Assembly: GCA_005406025.1 (NCBI GenBank)
Contig: BGZK01001285.1
Location: 1-64,000 of the forward strand
DNA length: 64,000 nt
Origin: Eumeta japonica
Taxonomy: Eukaryota; Arthropoda; Insecta; Lepidoptera; Psychidae
Direction of reading: 5' to 3'
Shown here: positions 11,552-23,589 of the stretch, piece by piece
Layout of the letters: each line of letters begins with the position of its first letter
Numbering within the stretch: the stretch's first letter is position 1
Notes under the pieces: model-generated
Database searches by the model: none
What the model was told of the DNA's origin: nothing
What the model saw: only the letters and a program-made list of their open reading frames with translations
Made by a program: the position numbers and the translations under genes

Positions 11552-11924
11552 TCCTTGTATATTCCCAATAAATGCGAAAGCATGTTTGTTCGCTGGTCCT
11601 TCTTTTACCAACAGAGGTTTACCCAGAGATGAGTAAGTGAATGACATATGCTAATTTTTATCAGAGAAAATGTGTGATCTTTATTGCATAAAAGTTATAG
11701 CTACTGTGTAATTGATGAAACGATTGTAATAAAATTTGATTAGTGTGTTGGTTAAATGATGTGAGACTACTCGTAGGAAGGCCAAATGAAAACAATTACA
11801 TATGACATTTAAAAAATGTAGTACTTTAACAAATGAGCAAAAATTGAAATGCTAGCAATATAATTTTAACTTAATTTCTAGTAAACAGAATATAGAATAC
11901 ATATATGCATACTGGTGGTCACGC

Positions 11925-12185
11925 GGCCGTTTCGCTGGACCTAAATATAAATTTAGTATTTTTTTTTATTCACATTTGCCCCGGTTTCGCTTCCGTGGGC
12001 ATAGATCAGAATAAATTCCTTCATCTTCAATATTGACTGATTTTGCTGTCAATTTTGATCGCGATCAAGGTCATAATCTCGATGTAAGTTCTAGTTCCAT
12101 TGTCGGGTCCAGTCCCTGTTCCGCTCTCGATTTCAATGCCGCTCTCGATACCAATTTTGGTCCTCTATTGGACATTAATGGTAGT
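11925..12185 (-). repeat. Pyrimidine-strand minisatellite element inside Helitron
   Basis: CCCCGGTTTCGCTTCCG (11979-11995) and a run of GATTT/TCTCGAT/GGTCC blocks (12035-12160) are the reverse complement of the GGAATCGA-AGCGGGACC style repeats at 15.9-16.3 kb. The 101-codon frame at 12033-12338 is a product of this repeat. Confidence 0.5.
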
Positions 12186-12252
12186 AATAACATATTGCGA
12201 TTTATTAGTATGATTCATCTGGATACCTGCAAAGAACATCGAAACAACAGCG

Positions 12253-12291
12253 AAATGTATAAATACCATTATTACTGGTATTTATACATTT
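12253..12291. repeat. Perfect short-loop inverted repeat
   Basis: Two 16-bp arms (12253-12268, 12276-12291; arm AAATGTATAAATACCA) surround a 7-nt loop, TTATTAC. It lies in non-coding DNA between the minisatellite insert and the Rep remnant. Confidence 0.9.
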
Positions 12292-12404
12292 ATTACATAA
12301 AATTTAATGTTATGTATAATACAACCTTATTATATTAATATTAAATCCTATTTAAAAGAATAATATACCTCTGGCAAATGGTCAGTAAACCAATATTTGG
12401 TTTT

Positions 12405-13440
12405 ATGGATCAACACGCGAAAATTGAATCAGAGCGATTGATTTATATCAGTATAATCAATCTAAATTGAGAGCAGATAATTACATTCACCTTCAAGATG
12501 CTTTACACGCAAACGAAAATATCAACGACATAGAACAATTAGTAATACTACCTTCAACGTTCACTGGTGGACCTTTACATAAAATCGCTGGACCCAATGA
12601 CTTATGTCAGACAACACCTAAACCTGATCTATCCATAACTGCAACATGTAACCCAAATTAGATAGAAATTAAAGAAAATATGAACACTAATTTATCTCCA
12701 CAAGACAGATACGATGTAGTGAATAGAGTCTTTCATTTAAAATCACGGTAACTCCTGCACTTCATAAACAAGTCTCACAAATTTGGTTCGCTGCGCTGTC
12801 ATATGTATAATGTAGAATGGTAGAAACGTGGTTTGCCACATATGCATATGCTGGTGTGGTTAGTGAACAAAATTAGACCAGATCAAATTGACAGCGTTAT
12901 TTCAGCTGAATTACTGGTTAAAGAAGAAAATCTTGTCCTTTACAAAATCGTAAAAAAAACACATGGTCCACGGACTTTGCGGGGCTTTGAATCCTAATTC
13001 TCCGTGTATGGGAGATACCAAATGTACGAAAAAATTTCCGAAGTCATTCCAAAGTCAAACTTCTCCTAGCCACGACGGATATCCTAAATGTCGACGACAA
13101 TCCCCAGAGCAGGGTGAACAAACTGCCACCGTCTGAAATCAATTTATTGAAAACCGATGGATCGTTCCCTATAATTCAATCCTTTTAAAATTTTCGATTC
13201 CCACATAACGTGGAGTTGTGCAGTTCAATAAAATCAATCCAGTATGTTACTAAATATATAAATAAAGGTAGCGATCAGGCCACTATCAGCATACAACCTC
13301 CAAATGAAGTAGAAAAATATCAATCTGGACGTTCCATCTGCACCTCTGAAGCAGTATGCAGGATTTTGTCATTTAGTGTGCATGACCGGGCTCCCACGAT
13401 TATTCATTTTGCAGTTCATTTAGAAAATGGAAAATGGACA
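12405..13440 (+). pseudogene. Helitron Rep (HUH nuclease) domain, broken
   Basis: The product would be the HUH relaxase that nicks DNA during rolling-circle transposition. Pieces in changing frames follow the Helitron order: KIESERLIYI; LRADNYIHLQDAL (12467-); VILPSTFTGGP; SITATCNPN; then after stops KRGLPHMHMLVWLVNKIRPD with the HUH pair as His-Met-His (12839-12847); CGALNPNSPCMGDTKCTKKF; DGYPKCRR; and CSSIKSIQYVTKYINKGSD, where the two candidate catalytic tyrosines (YxxxY, 13243 and 13255) are kept. It ends in [19 protein letters not shown] and VHLENGKW. At least five stops or frameshifts make it dead. Confidence 0.92.
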
Positions 13441-13800
13441 AACCGCCTGGACTCTCTTCACATAAACTGGTGTTGAAAGTAGGCTGTCCTGTTATTTTAT
13501 TAAGGAACCTTTATCCGTCTAACGGTACGCGATTATTGATAAGTCCCTATAACTTTCATAATAGGGAGCACAATACTTACCAGATGTGGTATTGGACGAG
13601 ATGTTTTAATTCCCCGGATTCACATAATACCATCGGATTTAGCGTTTCAATTTAAGCGCCCGCAATTTCCGGTAAAGCTATCTTTTGCAATGATAATAAG
13701 TCACTGGGTCGAGCATTCAACGTTGCAGGCTTAGATTCGAGCGTTGAGTGCTTCTCGTACGGCCAGTCAAATGTCGCGCATTCGAGAATAACCTCTAGAA
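13434..13800 (+). pseudogene. Helitron helicase C-terminal remnant
   Basis: This is the C-terminal part of a PIF1-like superfamily 1 helicase. [19 protein letters not shown] (13450-) is the conserved LxLKVGCPVMLLRN segment. After a frame change, [19 protein letters not shown] and KRPQFPVKLSFAM follow, then AFNVAGLDSSVECFSYG-like sequence in another frame, the position of the last helicase motifs. Walker A and B motifs and everything between the Rep domain and this point are gone: the junction at about 13433-13450 fuses the end of Rep directly to the helicase tail, marking a large internal deletion. Confidence 0.9.
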
Positions 13801-13908
13801 AACATGTTTGTAATGTTTCATGAAAAATCAGCTGTAAAGATATCCTGTAGGAAATACTAATCGTAATGTTATTAATCACCCCACAGTGCCCCATATTAGT
13901 ATCTACAT

Positions 13909-13940
13909 TGCGCCCGTGCAAAGCAGGGCGGGTCTCTAGT
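13909..13940 (+). terminator. Helitron 3' terminal hairpin and CTAGT end
   Basis: GCGCCCG and CAGGGCGG pair around TGCAAAG, followed by GTCTCTAGT. A hairpin ~5-10 nt before CTRR is the Helitron replication stop. The same style of end recurs at 16411-16424 and 28105-28133. Confidence 0.75.
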
Positions 13941-15374
13941 ATAATATATATAAAGCTTACCCGATACGATCGACGAATATATAGCAGAAGAGATATGTAA
14001 AGATCATACAATAGCGAATTGTTATCTCTCTATACTTTATTAGTCACAAGCGTGAGCTTATAAAGAAATAACAAACAAGCGTATTGATTTATTATAAAAA
14101 GAAAATTAACTAGTTTAAAATTGCGAGGCACAAAATTTATTCCATCCTAATTATCCGGACAAGTTATTACAAAGTGCTATAAAAAATGATTTGAATAATC
14201 TAGTGAACTTTGAATTAAATAAACATTGAAGAATATTAATGTGTCAAATGGTGAATAAGAAATTGCTAAAATTGTTTATTGGAGTAATCACAGATGATAC
14301 CTGTAATTTTTCATAATTACAAACACGGTTTTATTATCAACGAAAATGTAATGTGGAAGTTATTCAAAACTTTCAGTTAACTAAATGAATAACCATGAAA
14401 AGGTCTTAGCTCAAAATGTCTAGTTTGTGCTAGATTATTACACGGCGGATTTTTGTCGTTTTACTACGACATTAGAAGGATCAACTTTTGCAATGAGAGG
14501 GTTAAAGAGTGTTAAATACAGTAAAATAATATTTAATCTTAAGACACCATAAAAATAAAGTACAATTTGTTCAAGTTAAATATTATCTATACTTTGTCGA
14601 ATGTCAAGCTTCTTTGAACTATTTCAGTATAATACATTAAAAGTGGTCCATTTACCGTGTGTACTTCCTTTGAAAAGTTGCTTTTCGCACATTTGTAAGA
14701 AATGTTCACAATTATATTAATTCTAATGTATTGTTTGTTTCAAATTGATAAATGCATTTTTTTTTATTTCCTTATTTACATAACTATCATAGTTAAAATT
14801 TCTTTATGAACGTTATTATTCAAACAGAAGAAAATTTACCAGAATGAATTCCTAAATGTAAATTTACAGGAAGTAATGAAAGAAATTAATATAAATTTTA
14901 AGGATAAATATATAATATAAATATATAAATAAAATATAAATATATTTATAATTTAAGAAAGGCTGCATAGATTTTTTATTATCTTTGTTTTGTTGGATTT
15001 GTCTACGTCCTGAAAAGTAAAATACCTAATTAAACCTATGAAAATTCACGAAATAAAATATGAAGAAAATTCGTTTTCTCATACATTATTCATTTGCAAC
15101 GCTATTTCCAATAAATAACATGACAGAACTATAGCGAGTTTCGATAAATTAACATAAACTAAATCGTTTGATATAAAATTATGTTTGACTGGATGTTTGT
15201 CATACGCTCACGGCTAGACGAATTTATGTGTTTAAATAGGATATAACATTGACATAATAAGTTTATATTATATTATATAAAGATACTAGCTTTTATGTAA
15301 GAAATGTATAAACAAAAGTAAAAATGGTAATCTGTTACTACTAACATCCATAGCAAAGAAAGATTAAAATTGAC
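13941..15374. other. Very AT-rich DNA, nothing recognised
   Basis: Long AT-rich stretch with simple ATATAAAT runs (14900-14955). No coding sequence or partnered repeat was found. Confidence 0.5.
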
Positions 15375-15470
15375 ATCAAAACCGCTATTGGAATAGCGGG
15401 ACCGGGATCGGACCTAATAATGGAACCAGAATTGATTTCGATTAGAACAGAAGATATTAAAAATGACGGG
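15375..15470 (+). repeat. Purine-strand minisatellite fragment
   Basis: GGAATAGCGGGACCGGGATC, GGAACCAGAATTGATTTCG and GATTAGAACAG repeat the GGAATxGA-AGxGGGACC theme of the arrays at 15.9-16.3 and 37.8-38.65 kb. Confidence 0.5.
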
Positions 15471-15924
15471 ATTCATTTTATGCACATGGGAATGAAACCC
15501 CGGGCATATCTGAATCATTAACAAAACAACTCGATATTAGTTTACGCTCAGAGAAGCAGACGGGTAACGACCACATAAACTATATAAACATAAAAATTTC
15601 ATGTCACGATGTTCGTTTAGACTAAGCTCCAAAACCACTCAAACGATTTAATAAATTGTTGCACACTATAAGTATTTTAGTCGAACTGGAAGGATAGGAT
15701 AGTTTATATTCTGATAAATAACGTAGTTTGCCAAGCACCTTTTTGTTTTTCATTATTTTCGGGTATTTTTTTTTGATTCATAATCAAAAAATACACATAA
15801 GTACAAATTTTAATTCTCTTAGGCCCCCGCCGCTCAATTAGCATAATACGAATTGACAAAATGTCGTTTACCAATTCGCATCACATTAAATTTAAAACCA
15901 TATCTTAACAAACTTTAATATTTA

Positions 15925-16424
15925 CATTGGTAACAGTATTGGAATTGAAAACGGACGGGAACAGATTTGAGAACCAGGACAAGGTTCGAAATTGAAAATG
16001 AGATCGAGGTAAAATTGAACGTGGGATCGAGACAGAATCAAGAGCCTAAACGGGATAGAAATACAAAGATGAAGAAATCGCTGGTCCCCGGCTTCGTCCA
16101 TATTGAAACTGTGATCGGTAGCGGAATCAGAATCGAAAGCGGAACCGAAAATAAAATCGAAAACGGGAACGTGATAAAAATTAAAAGCGGGACTGAAATC
16201 CAGAATAGGACTGGGGTTGGAAACGAGTGTAGGATCGGAATGAGAATCTAAAGTGTGACTAGGATCGGAATCGAAAGCGAGACCGGGCTTAAGATTGACA
16301 TCGATCAATACAAAAAATGGAGAAAAGAACATTCTAAGTCCATGGTGATGGAGCTGCGGACATTAATAGTATGGGCAAGCTACCCACAAAAAAGGGTGGA
16401 ATAATGTCTGCCGGGCCAGCTAGT
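15925..16424 (+). repeat. Helitron-like element with degenerate GA-rich array
   Basis: A run of diverged units about 12-18 bp long (GGAATCAGAATCGAAAGCGG, AAAATCGAAAACGGGAACG, GGATCGGAATCGAAAGCGAG) spans 15955-16290. It ends with GTCTGCCGGGCCAGCTAGT (16406-16424), a Helitron-type CTAGT terminus. The array is open on both strands because stops are rare in the unit, which explains the 94- and 136-codon frames here. They are not genes. Confidence 0.55.
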
Positions 16425-16559
16425 TGGTTTATAAGAGGTGAAATTCTGTTGTTGAAAATTCAGACATCCATTCAAAATCAATTCAGATTGCCACTCCGAT
16501 TCCCTCGGGGGCTTTTATATTCATAAACTAAATGAAAAAAGCACTGGAGGTCGATTTAA

Positions 16560-16795
16560 TTCAAATTAAAAATGCAGGACAGAACCGCACAAAGGTCGTA
16601 TCTCTCGTTACAAGAGCGGGCCTTTAACGCGTCTGACGCCGCCGACGGACGCGATCCATTTGTCGAAACTACCCTCGGCACCGTAAGCCCATCGACAGCC
16701 CCGAGGCAGAAGGTCTCCCGTGAAACCGTTAAGACGAGGGTCCAAAAATGTTTTAAATAATGGAGGATGTGGCCTACTATAAGCCGAAGAGCGCA
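16560..16795. promoter_or_regulatory. GC-rich island, candidate regulatory element
   Basis: A compact non-repetitive patch (CGCGTCTGACGCCGCCGACG, ACCCTCGGCACCG, ACGAGGGTCC) lies between AT-rich flanks. 62-codon frames exist on both strands, neither like a known protein. Role inferred from composition only. Confidence 0.3.
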
Positions 16796-17153
16796 CGCCT
16801 GCTAAATAGAAGACAGTGTGTTATTCTGTATGTTTTTTTTTAACAGAAAAAGTTATCCTATGGCGTATTTTTCTTTGCAAGTGATTCATATTTTAAATAA
16901 ACCTTGCTTTCAATAAAATTATGAATTTATTGTATTTATCGAGAATTATTTTAGTGTATTGAGATTTTCGAATTGTTCCTCAAGGACATAATATTAAATC
17001 ACTAGGTGATATTATTTTAATTCATGTATTTATATTACAATAAAGTAACGCGTATTCAGTGAGCATCTACGTCCTGAAAAGAGTAACGATACCAATTTCA
17101 AGTAATCGGACATAAATTTCGGAAATCTTATGATGAGTCAGTCAATCAGTATT

Positions 17154-17157
<4 letters not shown>

Positions 17158-17190
<33 letters not shown>
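17158..17190. repeat. (AT)n microsatellite flanked by inverted arms
   Basis: An uninterrupted AT run of about 16 units. The flanks ATTTCTCATAT and ATATGAGAAAT (17201-17211) are inverted matches, so the whole block can fold as one hairpin. Confidence 0.85.
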
Positions 17191-17191
<1 letters not shown>

Positions 17192-17192
<1 letters not shown>

Positions 17193-20100
17193 AATAATAT
17201 GAGAAATTGATACATATATATATTTAAGTGAGTTTGATAAATTGTAGGTAATTTGCAGGTAGTAAACAAAATAGTGGAGAAGCTATTTTTAAATAAATAC
17301 TTGTGCTTTTAAGTAAGCAATTTTAGGTACTTTTGTAATGCCTATCTGACGCATCAACAAGTTTTATTTAAGTCCCTAAAAGTTGCTTTTGCTAATAAGA
17401 CTGCAGGTCGAACAGTTAAATAGTTTTACAAGTCTCCACTTCTTTTGTCTATTGAGCTCAGGGTTGTACGTCGCTTCAACTCATACTTACAAACTTCTTA
17501 TTGAACGGCTCCACCGGTCACCATGAACCCAAAGCTGTTGTGTTCCACAGTAACTGAATCACGTAAGAGACTAAGCAGACGGTAAGAAATCACATCTTGA
17601 GGAATTCACCTAGAAAATTACATCTGAAGAATTCGATTTGAAAGATGACCACTCTTAGAAAGAATGAAAGATTTCGAAACATCTCATATGATCGTAATAT
17701 CTATTCAAATGACGTCGAGTCAACGCAGTAGAAAATTATACTGGAAGATAAAATAAATAAAAATATTTTGTGTATTTTTATTTTAATAATTTTGATCGTC
17801 GATGCATATAATAAGTATATATTTTTATAAATCTATGAACAGATCACAAGTTATTGGTTGGGAATACGTTATTAATTTGCTAAAAGATAAAAATAAAATT
17901 AGACTTTAATGAAGACGGGAATTCATTAAAAATGTTTCAGACGAGCTATTCCATTAAAGCTGGGTAAAATTTTGATAAAAAAAAGTAAACATAATTTAGT
18001 CCGGCGACGGTGGCGTCAACCTCGTTGTCATTCGAAAAATTCTTTGAAGCAAAGCAATTTACGTAAATATTTTATGTTATTGTTTCTGCTAGACACAAAA
18101 ATTATTTCGTGCAAGAAGAGCCATTGAGAGCCCTCCATTTGTATCGGACGCGAAAAGAAAGAACTTTCGTTCTCTTTAAATGATTACTCAATAAATTTTA
18201 TTTACAGATAATTCGTAGGCGGCTGTATATGACTTTCAATGTTATCTTTTTGCCGATATGAAGTTAAGCCTGAATTATGGATAACGGGAATGTTTTCTGG
18301 CAACAGAAAAGTATTTCACTTAATTTTCTAGCATATTGCCTAATGGTATTTGCCTTGGGGGAAGACCTTTGATATTAAAACATTATTTGTTTTACAAAGT
18401 AGCATTTCGAGCTATATATAAGCTAAAACCCAGATGTGTATAACAATTTCCTTAATATAGTACGTTATTGTCATTGTTTGTCATCAATATGTTTATTAAA
18501 AAATAAAGTGATTACTAAAAAAAAAATACACTTACCATTTCTGTATTTAGAAGTTTAATAAGAGTTATTAATTATTTTAAAAGTTTTTATTAATAATTTT
18601 TTTATGTAATTATAAGTCTTAAATGATTTTCAGTTTAAAATACGCATCAAAGACAAACTCATCAAAAAGTTAATTATTGCGTTAATGAACAATAAAGATT
18701 TCAATGTTGATAACCCTTCGACGTCGATCTAAAATATTTAAGTATTATATGATATTTAAAACATCAGCCTAAGTTTTTTACTTGTTTATTCTTTTTTATA
18801 TTGTATTGACAGTTTTGCGATAATTTCATTGAGAATTTAAACAGCATCCTACGCACAATTTTTTTTTGTTTTCGTGATTAATAAATTTACGTGAAAACCA
18901 AAGAGCTAATTTCAATTATACCATTATTCTTCGATAAGCTGACAAACTGATCGTCACAACTTATTGATGAGTTAATGAACGCATAATTTACTTAGTCACA
19001 TGTACCATAAGACCAAGCCGTAGCGATAATTCGGCATGTTATAATACCACCTACTTAGTCGTCAACTTCTACGTTTGAGTCTTTCTTGTCAGAGAAGTCT
19101 ACTTCTGACCTTTCTAGTCGATATGGGGTCAAAAAATCATGTAAAGTAGACCGAACATCATTCTGCCTCATCAGGTTTTGTTTTCCGTCATTTCACCCAA
19201 GTTAGATCAAATTGTCTCGCTAATGGGGCTCGTGCATCGACCTGTCGCTATATAATGTTCAACAATAGTTTTAAAGCAGCAAGTTTAGGCTAATAGTGCG
19301 AAGTTAAATGCCATTCGTCTCACCAAGGAACGATAATTTTTGATATACTATTTTTTTATACAACTATTCCACTAACGAACACAGAACCTCTTTAATAAGG
19401 GTTGTAAATTCAGTCCCTACCTTGGGCCAATGTGTAACGGAAAATACGTGTCATTGAAAACTATAGGGACCCTTTTTTCCAGATGCAGGTCCATGATGAT
19501 ATTTCCTCCGTTTCGGCAAATAATATTTATCATTGCTCAAAAGTGGTAGAAATTATTCGCCGAAGTGAAACATTGAAACTGGTTAAACTGTCCTATTTTC
19601 CTTCTGTTAGTTCCAAAACGCGGTAAATACTATAGTATGTATTTATTTTTTTTAAATCAAGGTCCTGTCAAAGTGTACAAACAGATGATAAGAACAATGT
19701 TAAAAGGGGTAGGCTGTGTTCAGACGCTACAAAGATAAGCGTAGTGATAAAATAATTGGCTATTGCACGACTCATAATGCGAAGCATTAAGAAGTGCTCT
19801 ACGAACGAATTTTTATATTTTTACGTCTCTACGTTCATTTTGTTTTGTACGCTTCGTGCTATTGCAATATTATCAGCAAACGTTTAGCGGCTAGTGATAC
19901 AAGAAGGATGAATAAAACTTATTAAAACTCTAAAACTCTTAAACTCTTTCATTAACAAATGGAAAAACCGTTCACTTTCATATGACTAATTTCCTATGTC
20001 TTAATGAACAGTGTCAATCATTTAAAGCATTCACTCGTTATGGCGAATAGAAATAAACGGATCGCTTGTTTTTGTGCACGAATGGGCAAAAAAACATGCG

Positions 20101-20820
20101 ATCAGTGCACGAATTAATAGCAATCCTTCTGCGTTCACTTTTACAATACAGCGCAAAATGTATGATGGGGTCATTTGGTTCATATTTTAAGCTATGTTAA
20201 GATATATGCATAATGTATCATTTACATTTTGTCAATGACACCCTAGTTCTTGGACACGTCTTCGTAGTACTATGTTGTGATTGTCGAAACCTGAAAAGAG
20301 GAGAACAAAGAAAAAACTGAGCTGCATTTTCATTTTATCTCGAAGACCTTGGATCTTCAACCACTTCATTTTGGTCCATTGAGGGTTGGAAACTGTTGAC
20401 GGCCGTTATCATCAAAGCGGTGACTACGGCTTCGAGGAATGACAACTTACTGTGAAAACGGTTCGATGTGACCTAGGTTAAAACCTAATCGATTAAATCG
20501 CTTTAATACGGCTAGGAATCGTATTCATCACTTTTAAATTAATAGTCAATAATCAATCCGCCTGACCGGTATGTCACCACCGCTCAAGTGATAGACCGGT
20601 TAATGTATCAAATAGTATTTTATTGTCATTTTAACAATTTGATCGTGCATATTCTTAGTACAAAACCACATAAAACGTATTACGTATCATTTATTTCCTT
20701 TAACAAATTGCAAACCAAATAGTGTCTTTTTATGTACAACACTTTTCATTTTCGTGTTCACTCTATACAAGATGCTAAGAATAATAAGGTAATTCTGAGT
20801 AAAAAAAGTGGCACACTCGA
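17192..20820. other. Long unassigned stretch
   Basis: No gene, RNA or partnered repeat was found. Composition is AT-rich with a slightly GC-richer, non-repetitive patch at 20340-20600 (GACGGCCGTTATCATC, CCGCCTGACCGG) that could be a conserved element. Confidence 0.45.
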
Positions 20821-21480
20821 TACTTTTAAATGAAATATTTTTTATTTATTATTATAAACCACTACTACAAAAATAATATTACAATAAAATTATATTACAA
20901 TTTCCATTCAATGCACTATTGTACATAATAAATAATGCATATTATTTTAGATACAAAATTGCAATCCATTACTTAAAACGTAAATTTACAAATACAATAC
21001 GAAAAGTTCCGACATTAATATATATCCATGTTGTATATATACACAATATATGTTTATACTATATATAGTTATGTTATCAATATATATTAACGAAAACTCA
21101 ATTCTCGTATAAACGTGACCAATATATGTAAAAATGTATACACAGAGATGTCGGTTACGGTAACGATAACAGTGTCGCGAGTTCAAAGGTTTTCTCCCAT
21201 CTCAAAAATGCCCAACGCGCCTAAAGAAGTTTTTACTTCAAAAATCGATTGCAGCACTCACAGTTGAACATTTCAATAATATATGTTTTTGGTGATTAAC
21301 TAAAAATAAGTCACATACGATACAGCCTAGGGTATTACTAAAAACTGCCGGAATGTAATGTAGATACGTTTTTTGGATACATATTACATTTGTCTACGCT
21401 ACATATATACGTCATAGTTATCTTAATAGATATAAATAGAAATATTTTTCGCTCAGAATAGAAAGAAAGACAAAGACTCA
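20821..21480. other. AT-rich low-complexity block
   Basis: Dense TATATA-type sequence and several AATAAA hexamers on both strands. On the minus strand a GGTGAGT donor-like site occurs at 21478-21484, but every frame leading into it contains stops. An untranslated region is possible but unproven. The 66-codon minus frame is compositional. Confidence 0.3.
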
Positions 21481-21639
21481 CCCGACAGCACCGCAATCAA
21501 TTGTTCATTGGTTCGTTATCCATCTCTGGTATTAACGAAGAAATAACTCAAACGGGAATCAATATGAAAACTAATCATATACGTGAAATTCCTTCAACAA
21601 TAAAATAAAAACGAAACAATCATAATTCACACTGAGCTT

Positions 21640-22060
21640 TTTCTACTGCTTTTGTAGTAGTACAAAACTAAAGGTCATCCGTCCGCATCACCGGACGTAA
21701 GTTAGACTTTAGCAATGATTGCTTATTATGACTTAACTATGCCCGCGGTTTCGGTTCTATTTTTGAATAAATTCCTGTAAATTGTCCATCTGAAGGTTAT
21801 TTTCTACACAGGAATACTAAAAATTATCAGGACAAAAAGTAGCCTAAATATAACTCCAGTAAGCTCCTCTACCGTCCAATGAAAGTCGTATCGTTGGCGT
21901 TCATCCGTTTTGAAATGCCCCGGACAAACATAAAGACAGACAGATAAGGAAAGTTATTTTTTTTGGTACAAATTTTGCCTTGACGGTCACGAACACAACG
22001 AAAAATGAATCAGCCAAATCAGTTAAGCCGTTCTTAAGTGTTTGCATAGATTTAGTTACC
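21640..22060 (+). repeat. Dispersed repeat with ACAGACAG tail
   Basis: CATCCGTTTTGAAATGCCCC followed by GGACAAACATAAAGACAGACAG matches the layout of the repeats at 24.04-24.14 and 24.36-24.45 kb (CCGTTCAGCGG...AATAAACATAAAGACAC...ACAGACAG). It is a short non-coding dispersed repeat family widespread in Lepidoptera by my recollection. Confidence 0.45.
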
Positions 22061-22567
22061 TACGTAAGTGTTTTAGTTTAGGTGTTGATTACCCCACAGT
22101 ATAAGCATACTCTCCTACAATGATTTGATATTATGATTACATTAATTAAAATAACTTATCTATTTTATATTTTCTTTTTATTTTTAATATCGCCTCAATT
22201 TTCTTCTGAAAATGTATAGTAATATACTAATTTATTTTCATTCGGGTAATTAATTACTTTTCCAGTGTATTTTATTCTACAATTTCATTTTTAATCGTTT
22301 TATAATAACTATTTATGGTGAAAATTCAGCATTTTAGGCTGAAACTTCTCATACATTTTGCGATATCAACAGTTTTATTTCTATTATTTCTTTGGAAATT
22401 ATAGTCACAGTCACTTTTCTAAGGTGCTTTTTGTGATTGTAAAATAAATCATAGTGAGTGAGCTACGGTGCAAGTAGAACCGATCACCGCTGACAAAAGG
22501 AAGTTTACGATCGGCTACCGCGAACTGGAAAACTTGAGAGAACTCTGTTCTAATAATAGTCGATGTC

Positions 22568-22745
22568 TATGTAAGTTGTGTTAGACTTTGAAGAAAATTC
22601 GTGAGTGACTCTGTGGGAAAAGTCACCGTCAGATGCGGCATAGAATGCGATTGCAAATGCGACAAGGCCTTTTGGTCGTGTCTGCTACAAACACACTCTA
22701 TAATATTACTAATTTTGTCGAGTTCACTTCTGTGCTATTGATTCG
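22568..22745 (+). pseudogene. Cysteine-rich frame resembling phospholipase A2 core
   Basis: A ~47-codon frame (about 22595-22737) contains CDCKCDKAFWSCLL. The spacing C-x-C-D-x-x-F-x-x-C-L is that of group III (bee-venom type) secreted phospholipases A2 just after the catalytic His-Asp segment. That catalytic segment is not seen upstream, nor is the usual YGLTN stretch. The frame then becomes hydrophobic and stops; one frame over, NITNFVEFT could continue the family pattern. No good splice sites flank it. It may be an exon relic or a chance match; it cannot encode an active enzyme as it stands. Confidence 0.22.
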
Positions 22746-23040
22746 TGTAATATTTTTACTGTGTTTGTGGATAAATTAGGTTGGTTCATCTTGTGAATGA
22801 AGAAGAAATAATGTGTTTATTTTTTGTTTATTTAACCGAGGGTAAGCGGCCAACGCTCCGATGTTGACGTCTAGAGAAATAGAGTGTAGGTATAGCATTA
22901 AGGATGGCTGGAAACACAGTTCATTTCGTTGCAACGCAATATAAGTTTTCGTCTAGATTAAAAATAGACTTCAATGGCATATATATTATAATTAAATGAT
23001 GACATATGATAAATAAATTATGAAAAATTATCATGAACAT

Positions 23041-23480
23041 AAAACCAGCTTTTGCCCGAGGCTCCGCCCGCGTGGATATCCAATAAATTATTTCCTTTTT
23101 TTATATCGACTGACCAAGCTGTCAACCATGACCCTAACTTTGTTTATTTTTTTGATTTGAGTCCTGCTTTCGTTTTTGATTTCGGTTCTGGTCCCGATCT
23201 TTGATTTAGATTCTGTTCAAATTACACATAATTTCCCCGCGACTCCAACCTTATGGTCATACGACGAATTTTTCCAACTTCATATCGACCTAACTACCAC
23301 CCATAATCCCAATCTCGGTCCTGTTTTCGATTCCACAACACAAGCATCCGTATTCTTAGAACAAAAACACACGTGTTGCCCCTATTTTTTTATTATGTAA
23401 CGATCTCACGCTCTTGATGTCGATCCTGCTCGCGAATCCGATACCAAACCGATGTTGAACTTGAACCTCTCTTGAGTATC
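23041..23480 (-). repeat. Pyrimidine-strand minisatellite element with Helitron-like end
   Basis: On the minus strand it would end in CGGGCGGAGCCTCGGGCAAA-type sequence (23046-23066 on plus: CTTTTGCCCGAGGCTCCGCC), the GC-hairpin end of small Helitron-like repeats. The body (23155-23470) repeats TTTTGATTTCGGTTCTGGTC and GATCCTGCTCGCGAATCC themes, reverse complements of the arrays at 16 and 38 kb. The 74-codon frame is repeat-derived. Confidence 0.5.
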
Positions 23481-23589
23481 GCTGTTACCACTAATCAATC
23501 AAAAGGTCTATACATCGTTGCATTTCTTTGTCGTGTCTACGCCTCAATTTTATCACCCATTCAAACATTGAAATGTAATTTAAAATTTC

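Larger units (their letters stand above)
11552..13940 (+). mobile_element. Fossil Helitron, internally deleted
   Basis: The body encodes broken Helitron Rep and helicase pieces. The right end has the expected terminal hairpin (CGCCCG...CGGGCG around 13911-13932) a few bases before CTAGT (13936-13940), the canonical Helitron 3' end. The left end is placed near TCCTTGTATATT (11552), followed by AATGCGAAAG and TGTTTGTTCGCTGG, as in related lepidopteran elements; this boundary is uncertain. Intact autonomous Helitrons encode about 1400 or more residues. Here 2.4 kb remain, with the middle of the helicase lost and a minisatellite-type element inserted near 11.93-12.19 kb. Confidence 0.85.

Noticed and set aside
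15922..16332. 136-codon minus and 94-codon plus frames
   Set aside because: Products of the degenerate GA-rich array in a Helitron-like element.
21450..21540. Minus-strand exon ending at a GGTGAGT donor
   Set aside because: All three frames into the donor contain stops, and no acceptor or homology supports it.
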